Shown here: positions 44,422 to 55,779 of the stretch, piece after piece
Position numbering within the stretch: position 1 is the stretch's first letter
Layout: the number at the start of each line of letters is the position of its first letter
From: Xenopus tropicalis
Taxonomy: Eukaryota > Chordata > Amphibia > Anura > Pipidae
NCBI RefSeq assembly: GCF_000004195.4
Contig: NC_030683.2
Coordinates: forward strand, 1,600,620 to 1,664,619
DNA length: 64,000 nucleotides
Reading direction: 5' to 3'
Notes under the pieces: generated by a model
The model's input: the letters and a program-made list of their open reading frames with translations, nothing else
What the model was told of the DNA's origin: nothing
Databases searched by the model: none
Position numbers and translations under genes: made by a program

Positions 44422-45022
44422 AAAGAGAGAGACATTCCCATCTCTGGTCCCCGGCGGGGTGTTGCTTATACAGAGCTCTTTCTCTGTAGTTAGAGATTAG
44501 TTTGTTGGTTGCCGGGGGCGAGGGGGGGGGAACAGCCGGACCAGTTAGAGGCCATTTGGGACCAGACAGAGATAAAGTAATTTCCGTGGATCACAGACGC
44601 TCTCGGCTGAATACAAAATGAGTTTTAACGACTCTGCTTTGTGTCACAACAGGTTTTACCTTCCAAACGGCTGCGCGTTTGTATCGACCCTATTGGCATC
44701 GCAATCAATGCAATTATCCTGCGCCCGTCCTGCAAATGCAGCGAGTCAGCACCAGCCTCTCCCATTAGTACCAGTGTGGGATGCTGGGTAACATGGATTT
44801 ACCCCCTCTACTTCCTCACGTCACAGCACCGGCCTCTTGCTTTATGGCAGGGATTCAGGACCATTAATGCACCAAATGGGCAGTGATTTGAGCTGAGCGC
44901 TGCTTAGGTAAGGGAGCCCTAAGGAACAAACCATTTAACCTTTAACTGTGTAAATATATAATATCCGAGCATCTAATGAGACATTAACGGCTGTGGGAAT
45001 AATAAATGAGGCAGGTTTCCCT
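44422..45022. other. Spacer without recognisable gene
   Basis: Single-copy-looking sequence with a G run near 44524. Nothing recognised. Confidence 0.5.
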
Positions 45023-45224
45023 TTAAAGGAACAGTAACACCAAAAAATGAAAATGCTTCAAAGTATGAATATAATGTATTATTGCCCTGCACTGGGACAA
45101 CTGGGCTGCCCCCGGGGCTACACAGCGGGGCATGTATCTGTTTCTGTAGCAACACAGGGCAACTGTACATTATACTTTAATTACTTCAATACATTTTTAT
45201 TTTTTGGTGTTACTGTTCCTTTAA
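45023..45224. mobile_element. Complete T2-type MITE, 202 bp
   Basis: Starts TTAAAGGAACAGTAACACCA and ends with its inverse, TGGTGTTACTGTTCCTTTAA, a perfect 20-bp match that includes TTAA at both outer edges. The pairing continues inward as AAAAAATGAAAATG against CATTTTTATTTTTTGG with small changes. This is the cleanest transposon copy in the window, so probably young. No coding capacity. Confidence 0.88.
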
Positions 45225-45744
45225 ATATCAGAACGTTCCATGCCCCTCCCACTTTGCCCCCATTCCCAGCAGACTTTATTTTTTAGAATTATCCGCTTCC
45301 TACTTGTACAACCCCCATTCTTCTCTCACTCCCGCTGGTTATTAAACTTTTCCTTTAATGATGGGTCTGATTGGTTCTTAATGTCCCCCCATATTCTGAT
45401 TGATATGTTGGGGCCCCCCCAGCATCTGGAAGGTTCTATTCAATCCCCAGGCCCCCCACATAAGGATAATTACACTCTCTTTTGTCATTTCTACCCCAGC
45501 AGGATCCTTCAGACGTGGGAGCGGGGGCTGCCGTACACTCGGATTCGCCCAAAGCGCCCCCCCCCACTGGCGGCGGCCGTCACCGTATGAATGATCGGTC
45601 CCTGCCCCCCTGTCATTCTGGGAACCTTTGCACAATGCAAATCATTTTGAAGTTTTATTGGGTCTCTGCCTGCTCCAAATCTGCCCTGTTGCCCCCCAGG
45701 CTGCCATAGCATTGGGCAACATAGAATCCAGCGCATTACAGCTC
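45225..45744. other. Spacer without recognisable gene
   Basis: Single-copy-looking sequence. Opposed short frames, none recognisable. Confidence 0.5.
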
Positions 45745-45960
45745 TTAAAGGGGAAGTAAACCTTTCAATGACCAGAAAATGCAAAGATGCTGTTGTATAA
45801 CACCTGGTGTACAGCAGCCCTATATATATATATCTTTATCAGTTAGTAAATAATTTCTTGTTACAGTGTTACTGGTACTTTTATATTTATACTTTTATAT
45901 TTTTAGTCTCCATATTTTAGAGTGATCAGCGTGACAAACTGGTGGCACCGGTGGGACCCA
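45745..45960 (+). mobile_element. Probable T2-type MITE left end, truncated
   Basis: TTAAAGGGGAAGTAAACCTT is a typical T2-type terminus. No matching inverted right end is seen before the next array, so the right boundary given is a guess. Confidence 0.5.
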
Positions 45961-46058
45961 TCAGATCCCTACACCCTATACCAGTGGAGCAGGGGCCGGA
46001 GTAAGTGGGCAGCTGTCAGTAGGGACAAGGGATTGGACTTGGGTGGAAGGGGCGGGGC

Positions 46059-48439
46059 TTCTGTAGGGAAATGAGAGCAGGGCAGGCAGTAACCCTTCCA
46101 ACACTTTCCCCTGTCTCTGCCCCTATATATTAGGTACCTACCTAGTGCTACCTACCCCTATTTCTGTAGGGAACTGAGAGCAGGGCAGGCAGTAACCCTT
46201 CAACACTTTCCCCTGTCTCTGCCCCTATATATTAGGTACCTACCTAGTGCTACCAACCCCTATTTCTGTAGGGAAATGAGAGCAGGGCAGGCAGTAACCC
46301 TTCCAACACTTTCCCTGTCTCTGCCCCTATATATTAGGTACCTACCTAGGTGCTACCAACCCCTATTTCTGTAGGGAAATGAGAGCAGGGCAGGCAGTAA
46401 CCCTTCCAACACTTTCCCCTGTCCTCTGCCCCTATATATTAGGTACCTACCTAGTGCTACCAAACCCTATTTCTGTAGGGAAATGAGAGCAGGGCAGGCA
46501 GTAACCCTTCCAACACTTTCCCCTGTCTCTGCTCCCTATATATTAGGTACCTACCTAGTGCTACCAACCCCTATTTCTGTAGGGAAATGAGAGCAGGGCA
46601 GGCAGTAACCCTTCCAACACTTTCCCCTGTCTCTGCCCCTATATATTAGGTACCTACCTAGTGCTACCAACCCTATTTCTGTAGGGAAATGAGAGCAGGG
46701 CAGGCAGTAACCCTTCCAACACTTTCCCCTGTCTCTGCTCCCTATATATTAGGTACCTACCTAGTGCTACCAACCCTATTTCTGTAGGGAAATGAGAGCA
46801 GGGCAGGCAGTAACCCTTCCAACACTTTCCCCTGTCTCTGCCCCTATATATTAGGTACCTACCTAGTGCTACCAACCCCTATTTCTGTAGGGAAATGAGA
46901 GCAGGGCAGGCAGTAACCCTTCCAACACTTTCCCTGTCTCTGCCCCTATATATTAGGTACCTACCTAGTGCTACCAACCTCTATTTCTGTAGGGAAATGA
47001 GAGCAGGGCAGGCAGTAACCCTTCCAACACTTTCCCCTGTCTCTGCCCCTATATATTTAGGTACCTACCTAGTGCTACCAACCTCTATTTCTGTAGGGAA
47101 ATGAGAGCAGGGCAGGCAGTAACCCTTCCAACACTTTCCCTGTCTCTGCCCCTATATATTAGGTACCTACCTAGTGCTACCAACCCCTATTTCTGTAGGG
47201 AAATGAGAGCAGGGCAGGCTAGTAACCCTTCCAACACTTTCCCCTGTCTCTGCCCTATATATTAGGTACCTACCCTAGTGTACCAACCAGCCCCTATTTC
47301 TGTAGGGAAAATGAGAGCAGGGCAGGCAGTAACCTTCCAACACTTTCCCTGTCTCTGCCCTATAATATTAGGTACCTACCTAGTGCTACCAACCCTATTT
47401 CTGTAGGGAAATGAGAGCAGGGCAGGCAGTAACCCTTCCAACACTTTCCCCTGTCTCTGCCCCTATATATTAGGTACCTACCTAGTGCTACCAACCCTAT
47501 TTCTGTAGGGAAATGAGAGCAGGGGCAGGCAGTAACCCTTTCCAACACTTTCCCCTGTCTCTGCCCCTATATCATTAGGTACCTACCTAGTGCTACCAAC
47601 CCCTATTTCTGTAGGGAAATGAGAGCAGGGCAGGCAGTAACCCTTCCAACACTTTCCCCTGTCTCTGCCCCTATATATTAGGTACCTACCTAGTGCTACA
47701 ACCCCTATTTCTGTAGGGAAATGAGAGCAGGGCAGGCAGTAACCCTTCCAACAACTTTCCCCTGTCTCTGCCCCTATATATTAGGTACCCTACCTAGTGC
47801 TACCAACCCCTATTTCTGTAGGGAAATGAGAGCAGGGCAGGCAGTAACCCTTTCCAACACTTTCCCCTGTTCTGCCCCTATATATTAGGTACTACCTTAG
47901 TGCTACCAACCCCTATTTCTGTAGGGAATGAGAGCAGGGCAGGCAGTAACCCTTCCAAACACTTTCCCCTGTCTCTGCCCCTATATATTAGGTACCTACC
48001 TAGTGCTACAACCCCTATTTCTGTAGGGAAATGAGAGCAGGGCAGGCAGTAAACCCTTCCAACACTTTCCCTGTCTTGCCCCTATATATTAGGTACGCTA
48101 CCTAGTGCTACCAACCCCTATTTCTGTAGGGAAATGAGAGCAGGGCAGGCAGTAACCCTTCCAACACTTTCCCCTGTCTCTGCCCCTATATATAGGTACC
48201 TACCTAGTGCTACCAACCCCTATTTCTGTAGGGAAATGAGAAGGCAGGGCAGGCAGTAACCCTTCCAACACTTTCCCCTGTCTCTGTCCCTTATATATTA
48301 GGTACCTACCTAGTGCTACCAACCCCTATTTCTGTAGGGAAATGAGAGCAGGGCAGGCAGTAACCCTTCCAACACTTTCCCCTGTCTCTGCCCCTATATA
48401 TTAGGTACCTACCTAGTGCTACCAACCCCTATATATTAG
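46059..48439. repeat. 102-bp tandem repeat, about 23 copies
   Basis: Units contain CCCTATTTCTGTAGGGAAAT, GAGAGCAGGGCAGGCAGTAA and CCCTATATATTAGGTACCTA, then CCTAGTGCTACCAAC. The 10-bp palindrome TAGGTACCTA occurs in nearly every unit. Single-base indels are frequent, especially between 47150 and 48300. Confidence 0.98.
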
Positions 48440-48996
48440 TAACAAACTTATGGGCATTTCTGTTCCGCAGGCAGTTGCCTCTTTTAAATAAACTCAGTAT
48501 TATTCTATTATCTCTGCTTTCCCAGTTCTCCATGGCAACTGAAATAAAACAGGTGGGGGGGACGTGGCCTTTGGTGCCACAGGGTCAGTCTTACTGGTCC
48601 CACCACCCCAGCAGGCTGTACCTTTCAGTTGCCATGGAGAGTGGCAGCCATTTTGGGCTGTGAGTGGAAAGGTAATTATTTAGTACAACTTTTAGTCTTT
48701 TATAGATAATGAATGTGAGTTTGACTCCCGGTGCAGTGGGAGAATAATTGAGAATTATTTATAAATATCTCTGTGTTGTGCTTTTTGCTGCGTTTATAAT
48801 GGGTTTACAATTAGAAGAAAGAGCAGTAAATTAGAAAGAAAGCCTCGGCGCAGATTTGTCTAAAAATGAAAATAAATCAATAAAAGAAAAAAATTCCCAT
48901 GATTCTCTGCCTGCTGAAATAGTATATAAAGCCGACATTATGATGTCACTGCTGACACCTATGACATCACTGGGGCAATGCTCTTTATATAATAAA
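48440..48996. other. Spacer without recognisable gene
   Basis: Single-copy-looking sequence. CCATGGCAAC near 48530 and its inverse GTTGCCATGG near 48629 lie 90 bp apart. No coding signal. Confidence 0.5.
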
Positions 48997-49105
48997 TATT
49001 TTATTACTTATCTTACTATTCAGCCCCTCTCCCATTCATATTCCTGTCTCTGTTTCAATCAACTGCCTGGTTGCTAGGTTAAATCAGACCCTAGCAACCG
49101 CCAAT
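48997..49105 (+). mobile_element. T2-type MITE fragment
   Basis: TTACTTATCTTACTATTCAG, CCCCTCTCCCATTCATATTC and GGTTGCTAGGTTAAATCAGA match the central part of the 14.9 kb and 55.9 kb copies. Both ends are missing. Confidence 0.68.
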
Positions 49106-49639
49106 AGGCATTAATTTCTAACAGAACCATCTTTGCCTTTGGTTTTGTTCTAGAACTTTCCCCCCTGTCCCTCTGCCAAGGATATAAATCCCCCCATCCC
49201 GCACCCCCCCCCCCCATCACACACACAGTGAATTGATTGGCCGCGCTTCTGCCATCGATCGGTGTCTCAGTGTTTTATGGGGCCGGAGCTTCAAGATCAA
49301 GTTGCTCTGACAGGGGATTGATCAGAGGCGTCCGACTGAAGATAAAGTTATCAGTAAAGTGAGTGCCCCCCCCCCAGCACCCAACGCATGGAGTATTTAC
49401 TTACGGGGGGGGGCTCTTTCTGCATGATATCCCCTCTTCTCTCATACACTAACTCAATCAGACACTTTTATTATAAGATTATTTACACTCACTTTCCTCT
49501 CTCTGCCCTGTGCGACTGTCGCTCCTTTATAGCTCAGGAAATAGTGATTGATTGGCTCTTCCTCATATTACTGAGTCGCATTGACTCTCTAAATACCTCA
49601 ATGTGTTAAATGGCAGCTAATGATTAAATGATCAGTGAT
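49106..49639. other. Spacer without recognisable gene
   Basis: Single-copy-looking sequence with homopolymer C or G runs near 49206, 49366 and 49406. One plus-strand frame of 73 codons shows no recognisable domain. Confidence 0.5.
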
Positions 49640-50776
49640 CAGATATATAGAAACATTGGGGTAACAGTCACCCTGCTATAGTTCCAGGGGTACCCAGGGC
49701 ACAAATAAGCCCTCACCCCAAATCCCCCCCTAACTGGCCTTCAGGCTGGGCCCCTTAGCCCATAACAAGGTTACAGATATATAGAAACATTGGGGTAACA
49801 GTCACCCCGCTATAGTTCCAGGGGTACCCCAGGGCACAAATAGCACTCACCCAAATCCCCCCTAATGGCCTTCAGGCTGGGCCCCCTTAGCCCATAACAA
49901 GGTTACAGATATATAGAAACATTGGGGTAACAGTCACCCCGCTATAGTTCAGGGGTACCCAGGGCACAAATAAGCACTCACCCCAAATCCCCCCCTAACT
50001 GGCCTTCAGGCTGGGCCCCCTTAGCCCATAACAAGGTTACAGATATATAGAAACATTGGGTAAACAGTCAGCCCGCTATAGTTCCAGGGGTACCCAGGGC
50101 ACAAATAAGCACTCACCCCAAATCCCCCCCTAACTGGCCTTCAGGCTGGGCCCCCCTTAGCCCATAACAAGGTTACAGATATATAGAAACATTGGGGTAA
50201 CAGTCACCCCGCTATAGTTCCAGGGGTACCCAGGGCACAAATAAGCACTCACCCCAAATCCCCCCTAACTGGCCTTCAGGCTGGGCCCCCTTAGCCCATA
50301 ACAAGGTTACAGATATATAGAAACATTGGGGTAACAGTCACCCCCGCTATAGTTCCAGGGGTACCCAGGCACAAATAAGCACTCACCCCAAATCCCCCCT
50401 AACTGGCCTTCAGGCTGGGCCCCCTTTAGCCCATAACAAGGTTACAGATATATAGAAACATTGGGGTAACAGTCACCCCGCTATAGTTCCAGGGGTACCC
50501 AGGGCAACAAATAAGCACTCACCCCAAATCCCCCCCTAACTGGCCTTCAGGCTGGGCCCCTTAGCCCATAACAAGGTTACAGATATATAGAAACATTGGG
50601 GTAACAATCACCCCGCTATAGTTCCAGGGGTACCCAGGGCACAAATAAGCACTCACCCCAAATCCCCCCCTAACTGGCCTTCAGGCTGGGCCCCCTTAGC
50701 CCATAACAAGGTTACAGATATATAGAAACATTGGGGTAACAGTCACCCCGCTATAGTTCCAGGGGTACCCAGGGCC
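49640..50776 (-). repeat. Satellite family A, reverse orientation: 134-bp unit, about 8.5 copies
   Basis: AGATATATAGAAACATTGGG, GTAACAGTCACCCCGCTATA, GTTCCAGGGGTACCCAGGGC and CCTTCAGGCTGGGCCCCCTT are the reverse complement of the 24.4-27.2 kb unit. Single-base indels are more frequent than in that array. The flanks of the two arrays are unrelated. Confidence 0.97.
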
Positions 50777-51487
50777 CCCTTAGCTCATTACGGTCTCTGG
50801 ATTTCAATGCTGGGGGGCTGGGGGGGCTGACAGAGAGTGTTGATGTTTCTATGCAACAAAATTTGGCTTTAAAATCTCCAATTCTCATGATGCGGTTGCC
50901 ATGGCAATATAAGTTAGGGTGCGGGTTCTGTTTGAAGGCAGATCCTATAGTTTATTACACATACAGACCTACCTGTGCTTTAGTTGCTAAAGGGACTTCG
51001 CATTCCACCAATCACAGGGCCCAGTACAAGGCAAAGGTTCGGGCCCTCCTCCCACTTTAACGTTGCTGACATTTTAAACTCTGACATTGGGAACATTGGG
51101 GGGGCAGCACGGCATAAGTGGAGTTGGGGAGAATTTAATTGTAGGGGGAAAATAGCACATATGGGGTAGGGGAGAGATAACATTTTCTGCCCTCCCCCCC
51201 AAATAGAAACATCTGCTGCCCCCCAAATTCCCCCACGTAGTAGATACCCAGTGTAGTAGCCAATCAGATGATAAAGACATAATTGGGACTCCCAGCACCT
51301 TCCCCCTACAGGGAGTTGCAGCAGCTGGAATAGAACCTTCTACAGCAGAAATCTGGAAGATTTGCCTTTACACTGACCAATCCGTTATTTCCCATCATGC
51401 CCTGTGTTCCACCTTCTTTGGGGGTAGAAATTCTGGTGATTTACACAAAACCAAAAGTCCCCTTACTGAGCCATCAAGGCAGAACCC
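50777..51487. other. Spacer without recognisable gene
   Basis: Single-copy-looking sequence. GGTTGCCATGGCAAT near 50896 is close to an RFX X-box palindrome. No gene is supported. Confidence 0.5.
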
Positions 51488-52166
51488 AGGCCCCAAAGGT
51501 TCTATTCCCCAGGCCTGAAGGTTCTATTCCCCCAGGCTTGAAGGTTCTATTTCCCCAGGCTCGAAGGTTCTATTCCCCCAGGCTCGAAGGTTCTATTCCC
51601 CCGACCTGAAGGTTCTATTCCCCCGACCTGGAGGTTCTATTCGCCAGACCTGAAGGTTCTATTCCCCCGGCCTGAAGGTTCTATTCCCCAGGCTCGAAGG
51701 TTCTATTCCCCCAGGCTCGAAGGTTCTATTCCCCCAGGCTCGAAGGTTCTATTCCCCCAGGCTCGAAGGTTCTACTCCCCAGACCTGGAGGTTCTATTCG
51801 CCAGACCTGAAGGTTCTATTCCCCCCGGCTTGAAGGTTCTTCGCCAAGGTTCTATTCGCCAGGCCCGAAGGTTCTATTCCCGCCCAGGCCCGAAGGTTCT
51901 ATTCCCCCAGGCCCGAAGGTTCTATTCCCCCAGACCTGAAGGTTCATTCCCATGCCCGAAGGTTCTATTCCCCCAGACCTGAAGGTTCTATTCCCCCATG
52001 CCCGAAGGTTCTATTCCCCCAGGCCCGAAGGTTCTATTCCCCCCAGGCCCGAAGGTTCTATTCCCCCCAGGCCCGAAGGTTCTATTCCCCCCAGACCTGA
52101 AGGTTCTATTCCCCCCAGGCCCGAAAGTTCTGTTCCCCCAGGCCCAAAGGTTCTATTCCCCCAGGA
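51488..52166. repeat. 23-bp minisatellite, about 29 copies
   Basis: The core is GAAGGTTCTATTCCCCCAGG followed by CTC, CCC or ACCT-type variants. Irregular indels cluster near 51840. Confidence 0.97.
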
Positions 52167-52266
52167 TACATTGTACCTATTGCAGCCGAGACATCACAAT
52201 GGAGACTGTAAGCTTTGTGGGTCAGTATCTCTACATTCCTGAATCATTTTGGGCCCACAATCCCCC

Positions 52267-52421
52267 ATATGTAATAAAAGGCACTAAGTTTGCCCGGGAG
52301 CAGTAACCCATAGCAACCAATAAGATAATTGCTTTTAAACAGGTGACCAGTAAATTCTTCCTGCTGATTGGTTGCTATGGGTTACTGCTCCTGGGCAAAC
52401 TTAGTGCCTTTTATTACATAT
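52267..52421. mobile_element. Palindromic MITE, 155 bp
   Basis: The arms 52267-52321 and 52367-52421 are inverted copies: ATATGTAATAAAAGGCACTA ... CAGTAACCCATAGCAACCAA on the left pairs with TTGGTTGCTATGGGTTACTG ... TAGTGCCTTTTATTACATAT on the right. CCCCC lies on both outer sides and could be a duplication. No coding capacity. Confidence 0.85.
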
Positions 52422-52929
52422 CCCCCAATAAATCATGTTTCATAGGAATAATAGGAAAAATACGAATCCAGGAATAGAATAGGTCGGATATCCTATAAAT
52501 GGGACATGGAACTGGTCCGGTCGGCCCATGATTTGCCCCCCGGCACTGGGCTCTCCCCTCTGCCCCAGTACTGACCATAAAGAAACAACCCACTGCCGGA
52601 CTCCAAGCCCCCCATTAACCCCTTAGGAGCAATGTAATTAGAAATTATATGTTTCCGTTAAGCCATTTGCCCCCATGTAATCACCCGGCGGCACCGCTGC
52701 AAATCCCTCACTGAGACCCATTAGGGAATGGGCCGGCCGGTCCGACCAATGGAAGAGCCCACAGCACAGTAAATGGATTTCCCTTTAGATCATTTCATGT
52801 GGACGTAATGTTTAATGGTTACGGAATTAATTGCTCGCCGGTTATTTATCCCAGAGCCACGGACTATTATTTATGGTCACAGAGCAGTTAACGGGGCGTT
52901 ATAATTCATAGCGGGGTCAGCCCTGGACT
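52422..52929. other. Spacer without recognisable gene
   Basis: Single-copy-looking sequence; nothing recognised. Confidence 0.5.
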
Positions 52930-53457
52930 ATTAGCAACTGGTTGCTAGGGTCTTGTTTACCTTAGCAACCAGGCAGTGGCTCGATTGAGAGACTGGAATA
53001 TGAATAGGGGAGGGGCTGAATAGAAAGATAAGGAATAAAAAGTAACAATAACAATAAAACTGGAGCCTCACAGAGCAATAGGGTTTGGCTGCCGGGGTCA
53101 GTGACCCCCATTTGAAAGCTGGGAAGATGTAGAAGAGAAAGGCAGATAATAAAAAAATGATATATGGTGCTAGGAATAGAACATTCTATAACATAATTAA
53201 AGTTACAGGGTCGGACTGGGGGTGCAGGGCCCACCGGGTATAGTGCCTCATAAGCCCCTGCACCCTCCAATGGGCCCCGCCGTGGCCTTCGCACCCTCTG
53301 CAGGGCCCCCCACCACCCATTAGGGGGAGCACCCTGTGGGGATTGGGTCTTGGGTGACTGGGGCCAAAAGGGCTGGGGCCCACTGGGGCTTTTTCCTGGT
53401 ACCCCAACAGCCCAGTCCGACCCTGAAAAGTTACCATAATGGGGAACCTCCCCTTTA
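52930..53457 (-). mobile_element. T2-type MITE copy split by a hAT-like MITE
   Basis: GGTTGCTAGGGTC, CCTTAGCAACCAGGC, GGGGAGGGGCTGAATAGAAA, GGGGTCAGTGACCCCCATTT and AACATTCTATAACATAATTA appear in the family order. After the insertion at 53206-53425 the element resumes as AAAAGTTACC and ends in a decayed ACCTCCCCTTTAG. A 261-codon minus-strand frame runs through it; that is noncoding repeat sequence. Confidence 0.78.
53206..53425. mobile_element. hAT-like MITE, 220 bp, nested in a T2-type MITE
   Basis: Perfect 15-bp terminal inverted repeats (CAGGGTCGGACTGGG and CCCAGTCCGACCCTG). The 8-bp flanks TAAAGTTA and AAAAGTTA differ at one base, consistent with a hAT target duplication. Its interior phrases recur in the larger element at 54178-55477, so both belong to one family. 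No coding capacity. Confidence 0.86.
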
Positions 53458-54169
53458 GCTCTGGGCCAATCAGCCAGGGTTCTCCATGGCGCAGTCGTTA
53501 CCGTGTGCGTGGATTTGGCGCCTGTTGCACAAACAGACACTTTGTATCCTGATAACGAAATGAAAAGAAAATAATTTGACTTGAAAGACAAACCCGGTAC
53601 CAGTTCTGTTTGGCAAAAATAAAAGGTTTCTGTGTTAGAAACGCGTCGGAGGCAATTATTCCCCCAGTTCTGCGCGGAGCTGACAGTCGGCTCCAGACAA
53701 GCCCCTGAAGGATTTCGTTTAACGGAGGTGAAATTTGTCATGTACAAGAGCGTTACATCGCCGAGCCTCCCACGGAGACTGTTACTAAGGGCTCAGACGG
53801 GGGGATCCGGGCGGATTATTGAGAGATGAAAAGGGAAAGTCTGGCAGCTGTGAGTGCGGCGCCGCGTTTCGCTCCGACTTCTGTCTCAGTTCAAAGTCGA
53901 CTCTGCGACTTCAGCAACTGGAATGTTCCGCTCTCATCTAGAAAATTCCGCGTCGTAACAACGATGTTTGATTCCCGCGCAGGAGACGAGGCCCCAATCC
54001 ATTGCGCTCTAATCACATTACTGAGACTTTGATTTAAACGTAGCGTTTATGGTGAATGGCGGCTTATTGGAGCCCAATGGATTGTGGGTCACGAGTGGGA
54101 ACGGTATTTATTGGGGACACCCTGAACCCCGAATCCCCAAATACTGAACCGAATCAGAATTAGCATATG
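53458..54169. other. Spacer without recognisable gene
   Basis: Single-copy-looking sequence with frequent CpG and short plus-strand frames (65-68 codons). No domain recognised. Confidence 0.5.
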
Positions 54170-54177
54170 CTAATAAG

Positions 54178-55477
54178 CAGAGTCAGACTGGGCTGCTGGG
54201 AAAATACCCGGTGGGCCCCAGCGACCCAAACCTGTTGCTGCTCCCCCGGCCGCAAATGTCGGGTGGAGGCCACTGTGGGGGGGGGGGGGGGTTAGGGCTG
54301 CGTGGCGGGGGCCACTGTGGGGGGGTTAGGGCTGCGTGGCGGGGGCCCCTGTGGGGGGTTAGGGCTGCGTGGCGGGGGCCCCTGTGGGGGGTTAGGGCTG
54401 CGTGGCGGGGGCCCCTGTGGGGGGTTAGGGGTGTGTGGCGGGGGCCCCTGTGTCGGGGTTAGGGGTGCGTGGCGGGGGCCCCTGTGGGGGGTTAGGGGTG
54501 CGTGGCGGGGGCCCCTGTGGGGGGGTTAGGGGTGTGTGGCCGGGGGCCCCTGTGTCGGGGTTAGGGGTGCGTGGCAGGGGCCCCTGTGGGGGGTTAGGGG
54601 TGCGTGGCGGGGGCCCCTGTGGGGGGGTTAGGGGTGTGTGGCGGGGGCCCCTGTGTGGGGGTTAGGGGTGCGTGGCGGGGCCCTGTGTGGGGGTTAGGGG
54701 TGCGTAGCCCCTGTGGGGGGGTTAGGGGTGTGTAGCGGGGGCCCCTGTGTGGGGGTTAGGGGTGCGTGGCGGGGGCCACTTTGGGGGGGTTAGGGGTGCG
54801 TGGCGGGGGCCCCTGTGGGGGGTTAGGGGTGCGTAGCTGGGGCCCCTGTGGGGGGTTAGGGGGTGCGTGGCTGGGGCCCCTGTGGGGGGGTTAGGGGTGC
54901 GTAGCTGGGGCCCCTGTGGGGGGTTAGGGTTGCGTGGCTGGGGCCCCTGTGGGGGGTTAGGGTTGCGTGGCTGGGGCCCCTGTGGGGGGTTAGGGGTGCG
55001 TGGCTGGGGCCCCTGTGGGGGGGTTAGGGGTGCGTGGTGGGGGCCCCTGTGTGGGGGTTAGGGGTGCGTAGCTGGGGCCCCTGTGGGGGGTTAGGGGTGC
55101 GTGGCTGGGGCCCCTGTGGGGGGGTTAGGGGTGCGTAGCTGGGGCCCCTGTGGGGGGTTAGGGTTGCGTGGCTGGGGCCCCTGTGGGGGGTTAGGGTTGC
55201 GTGGCTGGGGCCCCTGTGGGGGGGTTAGGGGTGCGTAGCTGGGGCCCCTGTGGGGGGTTAGGGTTGCGTGGCTGGGGCCCCTGTGGGGGGGTTAGGGGTG
55301 CGTGGCTGGGGCCCCTGTGGGGGGGTTAGGGGTGCGTGGTGGGGGCCCCTGTGGGGGGGTTAGGGGTGCGTGGCGGGGGCCCCTGCAGGGGATGTGTCTG
55401 GCAGAGGTACCTTGGGGTGTGCGGGGACCCATGGACAGTAGCCCCGGTGGGCCCCGCACCCCCCCAGTCGGACCCTG
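54178..55477. mobile_element. hAT-like element with internal minisatellite, 1.3 kb
   Basis: The left end CAGAGTCAGACTGGG and the inverted right end CAGGGTCCGACTGGG match at 13 of 15 positions and match the 53206 element. The 8-bp flanks CTAATAAG (54170-54177) and CTAATTAG (55478-55485) differ at one base. About 85 bp of left arm and 95 bp of right arm enclose a 1.1 kb G-rich array. No transposase. Confidence 0.82.
54264..55384. repeat. G-rich 33-34-bp minisatellite inside the hAT-like element, about 33 copies
   Basis: Units contain GTTAGGGGTGCGTGGCGGGG, then GCCCCTGTGGGGGG. Left copies carry GTGGCGGGG; right copies mostly carry GTGGCTGGG or GTAGCTGGG, so the two halves have distinct variant sets. 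Each unit offers at least four G tracts on the plus strand. Confidence 0.96.
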
Positions 55478-55485
55478 CTAATTAG

Positions 55486-55779
55486 GATACATAAGGGTTA
55501 AAGAGAACTGAACACTTCCGTGTTTATGTGACAAAAAGTCGTGATTTTAAGTCGATTCGGCCAAATCCAAATCCGGCTGAAAATGCCGAACCCCAAACCG
55601 GATCCTGGGTTCCGTGCACCCCTAGTACTTATTCACTGGGTTCTTATCACACAGGAGGAACCTGATCTCCATCCGCCCAGAGCGGCTCATTTGGCCTCCC
55701 GGTGCCGCCGCCCTGTTCCGACCCACTTTCCCTACCGACCCAATCTCTTTGTTCCGATCAGCTTCTCATTTCTACATCT
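55486..55779. other. Spacer without recognisable gene
   Basis: Single-copy-looking sequence; nothing recognised. Confidence 0.45.

Noticed and set aside
53631..53652. Second hammerhead because of GAAACGCGTCGG
   Set aside because: No CUGANGA core or pairing stem lies upstream.
52962..53747. 261-codon minus-strand frame
   Set aside because: It spans a T2-type MITE and a nested hAT-like MITE, both noncoding.
54264..55384. Interstitial telomere repeat
   Set aside because: TTAGGG occurs only once per 33-bp unit and never in tandem.
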